Shown here: positions 55,105-64,000 of the stretch, in pieces
Layout: each line of letters starts with the position of its first letter
How positions within the stretch are numbered: the first letter of the stretch is position 1
Assembly (NCBI GenBank): GCA_047495785.1
Contig: JBLDXI010000034.1
Coordinates: 1 to 64,000 of the forward strand
Source of the DNA: Lepidodermella squamata
Taxonomy: Eukaryota > Gastrotricha
Direction: 5' to 3'
DNA: 64,000 nucleotides
The notes under the pieces: model-generated
The model's input: only the letters and a program-made list of their open reading frames with translations
What the model was told of the DNA's origin: nothing
Database searches by the model: none
Translations under genes and position numbers: made by a program

Positions 55105-58100
55105 TTTTCCAAATGTCAAAAATCTACAAAGAATAAGAGAAATTTGATAGGCCAAGTAAGTGGAGGGGAGGCAAGTATAATTTGAAAAGCGAATTCACTT
55201 CTTCAATATTTGTACTTGTCACCTGTCACCTTTAGATTGCTCTAAAGAAGTGTTGATCCGAAATCAGAATCTTTAGTCGTGGCGATTAGCAACAGGTCGT
55301 AGTAATTAACGTGATCACATTAGTGATAAAGCCTCAAGATAGGGGAGAAGATGAAAGGCGGCATCCTCCGAGAAATCCGGATTGAGCCGAAATGATAACT
55401 CTTACCACACCAATTCGCGTTGGAGGGTTCGAAGTTAAAAGCGGAAAATATGATTGGAACCGTTTGGCAACGGTAGATTATTACACAGCCCAAATCACTT
55501 AAATAACCTTTGCAAGACAGAGAAAATCGTCAGTGCGAATTTCGGCGTAATTCAGAAAATATGAAAAAAAAAAGAAAATTCAATTTCCCCCGATCAAACT
55601 CACTCGTTGCTCCATAGATAATAATAAAGATCGGAAGCTTACGATCCTGCCATAGTGTCAAAATTTTAGAATTTTAGGGTGCAAAGGCCATATTTTCATT
55701 ACCAGGATGGGCTAAGCTATCGAAATATATAACTTGGCACCGTGCGATTATTTGGGAATTTTCTGGGTTTTGCGTTGTTTTGTCGAAAAGAATGATTTGA
55801 AACGATTTTTTCCTGTGCAACTTTAGATGGCTGAGACACCAAACAGGAGAGAATGAACCCATAAAAAGGAATTATATTCGAAGAATCGATTCCTAGGATA
55901 GTTCGTCGTTACTTTCCGGTTTTCCGCATTCCACATCCTTATAACTGTCGCTCTTTTTATTCGGGGTATTGAGCTAATGTAAGCTCAAAATTCCATGCTA
56001 TAATTCTTTCCGATTAAGAATGAACCCTAGATATCGAAGTTTCATGCCATAGAGAAATTATTGGTTACCATAGACAACTCTATACAGATCGGAAACTAGC
56101 GAGATTCGCGAAATTAAAAAATTCTGATTCGCTCATTTTAAGCCGAAAAATTGATTGCGAAAAAGTACTATGATCTTATTTGATTTTTGCTCTATCCAAC
56201 GATATAAATTTGTTTGAAATTTTCGGGAAATGAAAGATTTTCTCTGGGAATTTTAGAAAATAATTAAAATTACTGTGAACGGATAGGGCGGTGAGTGAAA
56301 AAAATGAAGGTCGCGTGCCCACTTTTTCACGTTTTTGTGTGAATTTATTTACTATAGGAAGATTGCTAGTTTCAGATCTGTATAGAGTTGTCTATGGGTG
56401 CGTTTCTTTATTCTCAACAGATTTTGTTGAAAACAAGGCAAAAAACAGAGACCATTTCTTTATCCATTTATGTTAAAAACAATCAACAGTGCGTATTTCT
56501 TTATTCTGATTTTGTTAGTAGCAAAAACAATAATCAGAGGCATTTCTTTATTCGATTTTTTGCATTAACAAAATCTCGTTTATCAAATGAAACACTCTGA
56601 TTTTGTTATTAGATTAAATCGATAAAGAAATGGTTAGCTATGTAACTGCTATGGCGACCTGATAAGTCTATGGAATCGGTAATATTTTGACAGGTTGTAT
56701 AATTTGGCCTTTGACCAACTGAAATTTTAGTTGGTATTGAGGGTCGTAATGTTTCAATGGGTTACGTTTTCAATTGCTCAAATAGGAAATCAACAGGAAT
56801 AATTGCAAATCAGCGCGTTTAGGCTATGATATTAAGTGTCGACATTTCAGCCGCGTCAAATCAGCCCGATGTGAAGCGCTCGGCCAAATCAAGACAAAAA
56901 TGTCATTTTCCAGACTCGAAGGTGAAGCAAGCTTCCACGCAATACAAAAGATTCAATGTTTGGCGACATTTCAGCAGGTGACAAATAAGCAATGTAGCCT
57001 CACTTATTATAATGTGATCACTATGATCCGAATCGTTACTGACGGCCACGCTCGCATTACTCGCATTTTTGACGCTAAAATTAATTATTCTTTTGCAAAA
57101 ATTTTGGTTTATTTGACGACATTTCAGCTGGCGACAATGAAGCAATTTAGCCGAAATTTCATCAGAATTTGATAAATCTAATCCGAACTTGTATTTAAAC
57201 TGAGCTCGCATTTCGACTGTCAATTAAGGCTGATCTGTCCCTTGCTGGGCTGTCGCCAGCGCAAATGTCGCCGAATAACGATTGCGCACTATTTTGGAAT
57301 CGTAATGTTCTCAAATTGTCACATAATCGCATCATATCAAAAAATGCCTGCGGTTTTGTCTCCTGCTGAAATATCGCACGCCAATAAATTAATAGTACGT
57401 ATTTGTTGCTTGGCATAATGAATCATCAGGCATAACTTGGAAAAAATTGGCAGGAAAATGAGTTTTTTCTTCTTCTGCCTTCGTTGGGCGGGTCGTTGAT
57501 GCGTGCGACTTAGAAAAAATCGCTCCAAAAACGACTCGGCGAGTTGTTGGAAATTTCGAGCAAAAAACATGTTTAATGAATGAAACGCTAGCTGATTATT
57601 ATAGTAGCTCCAACAATAATCAGAATAAAGAAATAATTTCTGGTTGAACTAATAATTTCAACAGAAATAAAGAAATGGCCTGTTTATGGCTTGTTTTGTT
57701 AATAATTTCATCTCTGTTGGAGATAAAGAAACTCACCCTATGTTGGTTACCATAGAGAAAAAGAACGATAAAAACGAGAGATAACATTAAGATTGAGCAC
57801 GCGATTTCGCGTTCATTCATGATTTTTCTCTTAAAAAAACCCAAATCGCGACTCACCGTTTGAGAAGCGCTGGAAAAACAGAACAAAAGATTGAATAACT
57901 ATTTTTTGGTATATTCAATGTTGGTGAAAAATGGGGAAATCACAACATCAACGTAATGCATGCACGCAGGCACGGAGCATGGGTCTGAGGTTTGTTTGAG
58001 ACTGGCATGGGTTTGAAATTCCAGTAGAATTTGTTCCAAAATTACTATAGAATTCGAGAATAATGAAGAGAAAATTGCTACGTTTCGCACGCGCGATCGT

Positions 58101-58749
58101 TAGCCAATTCGCTACCGTTGTGGGATTATTTATAGTCGAATTCATCAGATAAAGAAATTTGAAATGTATGAACAATTTGTTCGTCTGGGAAATCGACTAA
58201 AGAGGGAAATTATAAAAAACATTGCATACTGCTTTTACACAATTCCTTTGATCAGAATTGCTAATTTTATTCTAAATTATCAAAGGAATGAAGAAGTCAA
58301 ATGGGTCGCCAACATTTCTGGATCAAACTTGGGATTCGCGAATTAGCTGACAACATGTCGGCTAATCGCGGCAAACTGTGATCATGGCATTGAATTGCGA
58401 GAAGCAGCGGACCCACTGGCCGCAAATCACACATTCGAATGCAGCCAATCAAAGCATCATATTTGCTCGACTTAATGTCAAATAAATGTTTTCTACTTAT
58501 TGTAGCGATTGAGAGTGAAGAATTAATGTGGATAAGTAAGGTGAAAAATCGTGTGAAAAATCTCAATCGCGTAGATGAATCGCTCGCGCGTAGAACTGAT
58601 TGCGTGGAACTAAAGGCTCGTGCCACGAACTTAAAAATGTTGTTGTTTTGCTGAAAACTGAAAAACAACTCCGTCTCGCTCGTGCTATTTTTGGTGTTTT
58701 TCATGCTTCAAATAACCAGAAGTGTGTTTCAGTATTCAGGGCTGGAAAA
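55105..58749. other. Gene-poor spacer with inverted-repeat debris
   Basis: Contains one foldback pair (catagacaactctatacag at 56069-56100 with its inverse at 56365-56396) and repeated ttctttattctgattttgtta-like words (56400-57750). Small open frames here, the longest at 58297-58704 minus, show no family motif and uneven composition. No RNA gene recognised. Confidence 0.5.
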
Positions 58750-59130
58750 AGTGTCAAACTTCTGGTGTCAAAACACGCCCCAGAACCTTCCAAAATTAAC
58801 GAAACAGTGGGATGAATTATCATTTTGTTGTCTGGCCAGGCCGAGCTGGAGGGCGGGAAAGGGGGATGGGGGGGTAGGGGGTGGGGGGATTTCGTCCTAA
58901 TTTTGCCGAAATTTTCGCTCATAGCGCAGCCACTTTTTACCGTAGCCGAGAAAATCGCACAATAGAGCAAACGAATTAACCGCCTAATGAGACACAGTTT
59001 TTAGGCCGATATTTTTTACTTGCAAAATGAAAAATATTGGCCAAAAAATCCGTTCGCGTTCAATTATTCAAATTACGGGTTCTATTGTGAGATTTTCTCG
59101 GCCTCGGTAAAAAGTGGCTGCGCTATGCTA
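58750..59130. repeat. hAT-type MITE fragment followed by a foldback
   Basis: 58750-58895 repeats the interior of the element at 53592 (cacgccccagaaccttccaaa, attttgttgtctggcc). 58922-58965 and 59082-59126 form an imperfect inverted pair (agcgcagccactttttaccg and its inverse). No gene. Confidence 0.65.
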
Positions 59131-61733
59131 CCATTGATACCGTGGTACGACACTTTTTCATTTTTCAGCCCTGAATCTATTTTTGATTCATTACTTCCAA
59201 GACCGGTTCGAGTACATTCACACTTCTCAGAATTAGAAATTGCCACGGCACCAAATTATTTTGCCAGCCTGGTAATAAAATTCGACAAAAAAGCAATTAA
59301 CGGTGTTCCACGTGGAATCAAATAACAAAATCAGTGCATATCAATATAACGTTCAATGTAGGTTTAGCAGTGCTTCATAGCCGCAGACATGCCTTTTATC
59401 CCGAATATTGAGAATATTGATCGGCAGAGAATTTGACGTTTTAAAAGCGTGATGTTTGGAACGATGTGGGGATATATCAGCTGATAACGCTGAAAAAGGT
59501 GAGTGTTGAAAATATAACTGATCTTGAACGTAATTATTTGTGTTTTTTAATCCTAAGGTAATCCTTGTCACGGCGGACAAAAATTCGCCGCAAATACAAT
59601 GATCTTAAAAAATCATTTACCCATGCGTACCCATGCTAACACTCTCGAAGCCATCTCAAACCGGTCTGAGACGGATAGTACCGTGGTTGAAATAAACTGG
59701 AGCAATGTGCGAGGGAAGTGCGGCTAAACTTTGAGATGACTGTGTTGTTGTTGACTTCTGGCTTAAAATCGTGGAAAATAGTGTTTTAGACCCTCGCAAC
59801 TAGAGAAGGATGTACCTCATTGTATGTGTCCGTGCGGCGGACACATACAAAGACCAAAGGGGGAGGGGCTTTAGGGTGATTTTCCTTTTCTTTACCAGTT
59901 GGGCTGCCCTACTCTGATCCCTGCTCGCGACCGTGCGACCTCAGAAACCTTTATTGAAGTCATTATGACCAAACTTTCAATTAGAATCACTGTACTGGAC
60001 GCTTCTCCCAGAAGTAAATCAATTTTTCCGACACTGAGCTTTTTCTGGCCATAGAACGAGGAACGAGGCATTGCCTCTTGAGATGGTCGCAAGTTGACAG
60101 TAGACAGTAGAGTAAGATCGACCCGTAGCGTGGAAAGTAGAAGTGGATGGTGTGGATCATCCTGGTCTCGGCGAGACCCCATCCATAGCTTCGCGAGGTT
60201 CGAATTGCCGTCCCGGAGGGCGGGGTAATACATTCTGGCAGAGATGGAAATAAGTTGAGTTGGATTGGGTTAGGTCGATAAGGCATGCTTTGGTGCATGC
60301 CTTATCGACTTGTTCCCGATAGTTGAAATGGACATCCATGTAAAATTTCAAGGTCCTATCACTTTTCGTTTCCATAGAAAAAGGAAAATTCAAAATGGCT
60401 TGCAAACACGTCGGTCGTCGGTTGGTTGGACGCGTGGGTTGGTCGCGGGTGGGTTAAAATTGGTGCTTTATTTCTTCATTCGCGCAGAAACGAATGGTTG
60501 TAGGATCTTGACATTTTAATTATTGATCCGTCATTATCTTAGCTATCGATTCCGCTAATAACCAAACTTCTAGGTCACAGTGACTACTCGCCCGATAGCA
60601 GGAGGTCACAGTGACTACTCGCCCGATAGCAGGAGGTCACAGTGACAACAGTGGAAGATGGGGCATTTTGTCAACTTAGAAATCAGGAACGCATCAGCCA
60701 CCAAACTTCGCAAGACTGCCATACAATTTCGAAAAAATGTTGCAAAATCGAAAAATCAATTAATCAAGATTTATCGATAACTATCGAATCGATAACCCTG
60801 GCGCGAAATTTAACTGCGGAATCTTCATCAACGCCATCGATTTACTCATTCTAGCCTCTTTCCCATGGTCTGGCAGCCTTTTGATGTAAATAGGGGGTAC
60901 GCGGACCACGAATTTTCAGTTCACGTCAAATTCCTAGCACTTGTTGGAAGTGTCCATGCTATGAAAGTGTGGAGTCTTTTTCCGCGTTGTTAATGCTTGA
61001 TCTTGAATACCTATTGGTCGTGAAAATCAATAATAAAATGCAGCACGCTACATGAGGTTGTAAAAATCGAGCACTTTGACGTATTTGCCTGCGACTGAAC
61101 TTGGTTGAACTCGAAATTCGAAATCTGATTGAATTAGTGGCACCTGGCTGAATGAAGATTGAAATGAAGAATGAAAACAACAATCGAGGTATCCTGTTTT
61201 TGATTGTCTATCTTTTACGGTGTCACACTGAAACTTTTAGGAAACTAGTGAGTTCGACTGTAACGTTAAAGGTGTGATGTATCTTCTGTGATACCAGAAG
61301 ATGAGTAGCCAACAAAAGGTAGCAAAGAAGCTAATTCCAAGAGTTACCACTAAAGGTTTTATTAGACTCATAAACCAAAAGAGCTAATAACTTGTTGTTT
61401 TTCACACAATTTCATCCTGCTTATATACAATACACTTGAGTCATTGCCTGCGCATCTTCCTTGTCTCTGACGCACTTTGGTAACACCTTTGACGCACTTT
61501 GGTAACAGCTTGACGCACGTAACGGAAGTTCTGACGCACTTACCGGTACGTTTGTAGGATGCTGATTCACCGCTATGAATCATCGGTGTTTACTAGTTCT
61601 CAACCTTTTCACACCTCCCCTCTAGTTTATACGTGAAACGTAAAATGTACCAGAAGTTAGGTATAAATGGGTTTATTAGAAAAGGTTTTGTTATTCACAA
61701 TATTTACAGCGTAAAATGAAGTTCATCAGAGTA
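59131..61733. other. Gene-poor spacer with hairpins and a short tandem repeat
   Basis: Holds two strong hairpins (about 59824-59852, stem tgtatgtgtccg; 60273-60308, stem gtcgataaggcatgc), a tandem repeat of ~34 bases present 2.3 times (about 60573-60647, unit containing ggtcacagtgactactcgcc), and repeats of gacgcactttggtaaca near 61465-61500. No gene recognised. Confidence 0.55.
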
Positions 61734-62438
61734 TTAGTACAGTTGCGGCACTACCGGTGTCGGCATGTACTCAAGACAATCGAGTTCGAGTAGAAACTGC
61801 CGATCGTCGAGGTAGATCGCTCGATCCAGCAGTCTGACGCATGGCACTTGTCGAAGACCGCCGTTGTGATGCACGTTGCAGTGCCAATCGTTGGTCAAAA
61901 GCCTCAGATTGCACTGCCTAATAGTTGGCCAAAGATTGAGGTCGTAGAAGGCTGGTAACTTGACCCGGATGTCCAGGCTGCCCAAGTTGACCTCAAATCT
62001 TTCCGGCGTGTGCCCGACCAGGTTGGAGAAGCGCTCGATTGGATAGATAAAATCCACGGTTGCTGGAGTCGGTCGAATGACCCAGGTACGGTGGGTCAGC
62101 GTTTGAACGGCTCCTTTGTCGGCTGCTCCGCTGGGCAGACTCGCCATCATCCGGAACGCCGACGGTACGCTCTCCATCCGCTGACTTCTTCTCAAGGCCA
62201 TCGGCTCCAATTGGTCGGACTGCAGCACAACTACTTGCGTTTGCTGAAAGGATGTCTCCAATCCGCCGACAATGGTGATGGTGCCATCTTGGTGGCGGAC
62301 GGGAGCAGCCACATTGGCTGCTTCTAGGCCATATTCGCCGTAGGAAACACCAGATTGTTCCGAGCTGCCGCTTGTTGCGTCGGTCGACGCCGGACTCTCT
62401 CGCATGGGTACTACGATTGCCCTCGGCCGGATGTTCAT
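61734..62438 (-). CDS. Uncharacterised protein, 234 aa
   Basis: Single open frame. I take the ATG at 62438-62436 as start; a longer TTG start at 62462 would lie inside the inverted repeat. The first ~120 residues are Ser/Ala/Gly-rich (RESPASTDATSGSSEQSG). The second half looks folded, with WPTIRQCNLRLLTNDWHCNV and DRAIYLDDRQFLLELDCLEYM. No known family is recognised. GC content is above its surroundings, which with the flanking inverted repeat hints at a mobile or captured origin. No signal peptide or membrane segment is evident. It could also be one exon of a longer gene. Confidence 0.45.
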   Translation of the reverse strand: MNIRPRAIVVPMRESPASTDATSGSSEQSGVSYGEYGLEAANVAAPVRHQDGTITIVGGLETSFQQTQVVVLQSDQLEPMALRRSQRMESVPSAFRMMASLPSGAADKGAVQTLTHRTWVIRPTPATVDFIYPIERFSNLVGHTPERFEVNLGSLDIRVKLPAFYDLNLWPTIRQCNLRLLTNDWHCNVHHNGGLRQVPCVRLLDRAIYLDDRQFLLELDCLEYMPTPVVPQLY

Positions 62439-62622
62439 ATCGTTAGCGGCGCGCCAAAACAACCACTTTACTATTTATAGATTTTACATGGATAGTACGA
62501 TCGAGAGTAGAAAAAAATCAGTGCTCAAATGGCCTATCGTACTCTATCATTACGTTCGGCGACTTCAAGTACGATCGAATGAATCATCTAAGTGGTTGTT
62601 TTGGCGCGCCGCTAACGATATG
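62436..62622. repeat. Perfect 33-bp inverted repeat around the start of the uncharacterised ORF
   Basis: Arms 62436-62468 and 62590-62622 both contain ttagcggcgcgccaaaac or its inverse, with a 121-base loop. The start codon of the minus-strand ORF lies exactly in the left arm. This could be the end of a foldback element or a regulatory palindrome. Confidence 0.8.
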
Positions 62623-62772
62623 CTTAAACACAAAATTATAAATGATGTAGTTTGCTTAAATAACCTGGCGATCGTCCCCAGAGACGTCGCATTTCGCTGC
62701 TTATAGAGCTGCATACGGTATTTGGCTGTTTTCGTCGAAACACCTTTTTGGCGCGCGTCATTGGTTCGTAAA

Positions 62773-63611
62773 CAGTGCGAAATCAGTAACGTTTACTGGC
62801 CATTAGCTTAGGCATTAAAATTAGCTATGCTTTTAACCCACGACCCGAGCGAAGCGAGAAATTGTTCGATTTTTTCTGTAAAAAAGGGTTCCAAACCCTC
62901 CTGAAATTGACTTTTTAGAGTCGCTACTTTTATTTTAGTTCTTTCCATTTTCTTCCTATTGTCACATACCTAGTTATTTGGCTCAAATAAGAGCTCTTTA
63001 CTTACGCCACGTCTTAAATTCTCGAAACTAAGAAAAATGTCAAATTTGCCGTTTTTGTAAACATATTTGAAAAGCTGGCTAGACGCGGCAGTGTTCTTAG
63101 TCATAGATTGCGCCAGATCCATGAGCAATGCTGGATTTCTAAAACAAACGTTTTTACCGCCGGCCATTTTGACGGCTGGCAAGCAACAAGCTCGAAATCC
63201 AAAAATTGAGTAAGACAAATTTCATTTCGGTATCAATCAATTCAAGATGCTAATAAGCAATGCTGGAACTGACAGGATGGCAAGGCAATTGTTAAAAAAT
63301 GGTTTCTACGCAACTACTAGTAGGGTCGATAGTCGAACCTTTAATTAGCCACCGTTGCATAATCCCCTTACAAACTTAAACCTGAAGGCGAGCGCAGCGA
63401 GCTTTAGCTGACGATATTTTTGGCGATTTTAGTGTCAGGAATAACCGGAAAATGCTTAAAAACTCGGCATCCATCGTCCTCACAATGGGTGTTTTCTAAT
63501 TACTTTGGTTCTTTAATGGATTTCACAACTCCAATTAAATTTTGAAATTTTCTCACGCCAGACCGAGCTGGGGTGTCGCGACACCCCAGCACCCCTGTAC
63601 TTCGCACCCTG
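62773..63611. mobile_element. hAT-type element (839 bp) with 8-bp target duplication TTCGTAAA
   Basis: Reverse-oriented relative of the element at 47686. It starts CAGTGCGAAATCAG and ends cccctgtacttcgcaccctg. TTCGTAAA is present at 62765-62772 and 63612-63619. It shares the ggtgtcgcgacaccccag palindrome and the ctcgcttcgctcggg word (inverted). The open frame at 62970-63218 is shared debris without a known domain. Confidence 0.8.
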
Positions 63612-63645
63612 TTCGTAAATGTTGTCATGGCTTCGGTGTTGCCTT

Positions 63646-64000
63646 TCACACCCCATCTGTTAGGCACTTTAGGAGCACAAATATGATAATTGAGCTAAGG
63701 ATGACCACAACAATGATACTCGCTCCCCACCAAGTTATCCCGGAATTGGTCATTTCAGGTGTAATTTCAAAAATTTGACACGATTTGACCATGGTGTGTC
63801 TAGGCAGCTCAATTTTTGAAGAATTAGGCTGCATTAACATGTTTTTCCCGATGATAACAAAGGTCGAGGCGCTAAAACTGCCGTTGATGATATTGGCGTC
63901 ACCTTCGACTTGTAGCATTTCGTGATTACCGTATCCTATTGTGCCTGTCGCCAGAGTAATCAGTGTGGCTGATAGCAATTTGAGTGCAAAGCTTGTATGA
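63646..64000 (-). CDS. C-terminal part of a small single-pass membrane protein (runs off the window)
   Basis: The frame is open from the window edge to the stop at 63646. The visible start of the peptide is hydrophobic (LLSATLITLATGTIG), perhaps the end of a signal peptide whose beginning lies beyond 64000. About 70 polar residues with one NGS site follow, then a strong membrane span, SIIVVVILSSIIIFVLL, and a tail of six residues (KCLTDG plus V). A type I membrane protein of about 120 residues is the simplest reading. No family recognised. Confidence 0.45.
   Translation of the reverse strand, partial: HTSFALKLLSATLITLATGTIGYGNHEMLQVEGDANIINGSFSASTFVIIGKNMLMQPNSSKIELPRHTMVKSCQIFEITPEMTNSGITWWGASIIVVVILSSIIIFVLLKCLTDGV

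Noticed and set aside
58297-58704. 135-residue minus-strand frame
   Set aside because: No domain, signal or membrane segment, and its region holds repeat debris. Not enough to call a gene.
60190-60215. tRNA-like B-box word ggttcgaattgcc
   Set aside because: No A-box, acceptor stem or cloverleaf could be built around it or around the similar words at 19871 and 47930.
60573-60647. Possible CRISPR-like repeat
   Set aside because: Only 2.3 directly abutting units with no spacers in a eukaryotic context. A plain tandem repeat.

Overview
The window reads as nuclear DNA of an invertebrate animal, most probably a nematode. Genes are split by many short GT-AG introns. The products are secreted lectin-like and astacin-type proteins and Cys-loop ion channels, and AT-rich spacers are full of inverted-repeat elements. 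The species cannot be named from the sequence, and another small ecdysozoan such as a tardigrade is possible.

Layout. 0-13.7 kb is a young rearrangement zone. A palindrome with 2.36-kb arms (18-2381 and 3057-5420) is built around a broken LINE endonuclease. A 2.38-kb direct repeat (3859-6241 and 11307-13689) exactly brackets a 5.07-kb DNA transposon (6243-11307). This transposon carries three genes: a PB1-like protein, a zinc-finger protein and a DDE-type transposase. The repeated segment is the 5' end (promoter and exons 1-3) of a lectin gene. Only the third copy is attached to a whole gene (12110-19405). A tandem paralogue follows at 22351-25029.

25.4-27.2 kb is a dead LINE. Two Cys-loop receptor genes follow: 29076-30421, compact, with an oddly long Cys-loop, and 33566-36700. 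The second joins a ConA/L-type-lectin-like domain and a long Ser/Thr mucin-like stalk to a complete channel subunit in one reading frame. A GC-rich, jockey/R1-like LINE fills 37.6-42.4 kb, with intact ORF1 and a frameshifted ORF2.

42.5-55.1 kb is a minus-strand cluster built from one recurring 4-cysteine module. It holds a single-CTLD gene (44931-42553), a pseudogene split by a hAT-like element (49330-47427) and a catalytically dead astacin with EGF, CUB, kringle-like and 4-Cys modules (55104-50949). A second broken LINE (45.69-47.17 kb) carries a TTAA-flanked MITE. 55.1-64 kb is mostly spacer and small elements, with one unrecognised ORF (61734-62438) and the end of a membrane-protein gene at the right edge.

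Connections. The 4-Cys module is shared by the lectin genes and by the tail of the dead astacin, usually as exon pairs. This points to a lineage-specific family of secreted, disulfide-rich proteins that grew by exon shuffling and local duplication. The multi-gene transposon, the LINEs and the MITEs are plausible agents of those duplications. The spliced models for six genes (12110-19405, 22351-25029, 29076-30421, 33566-36700, 44931-42553, 55104-50949) and for the transposon genes all close in frame when exon lengths are summed. That is the main support for them.
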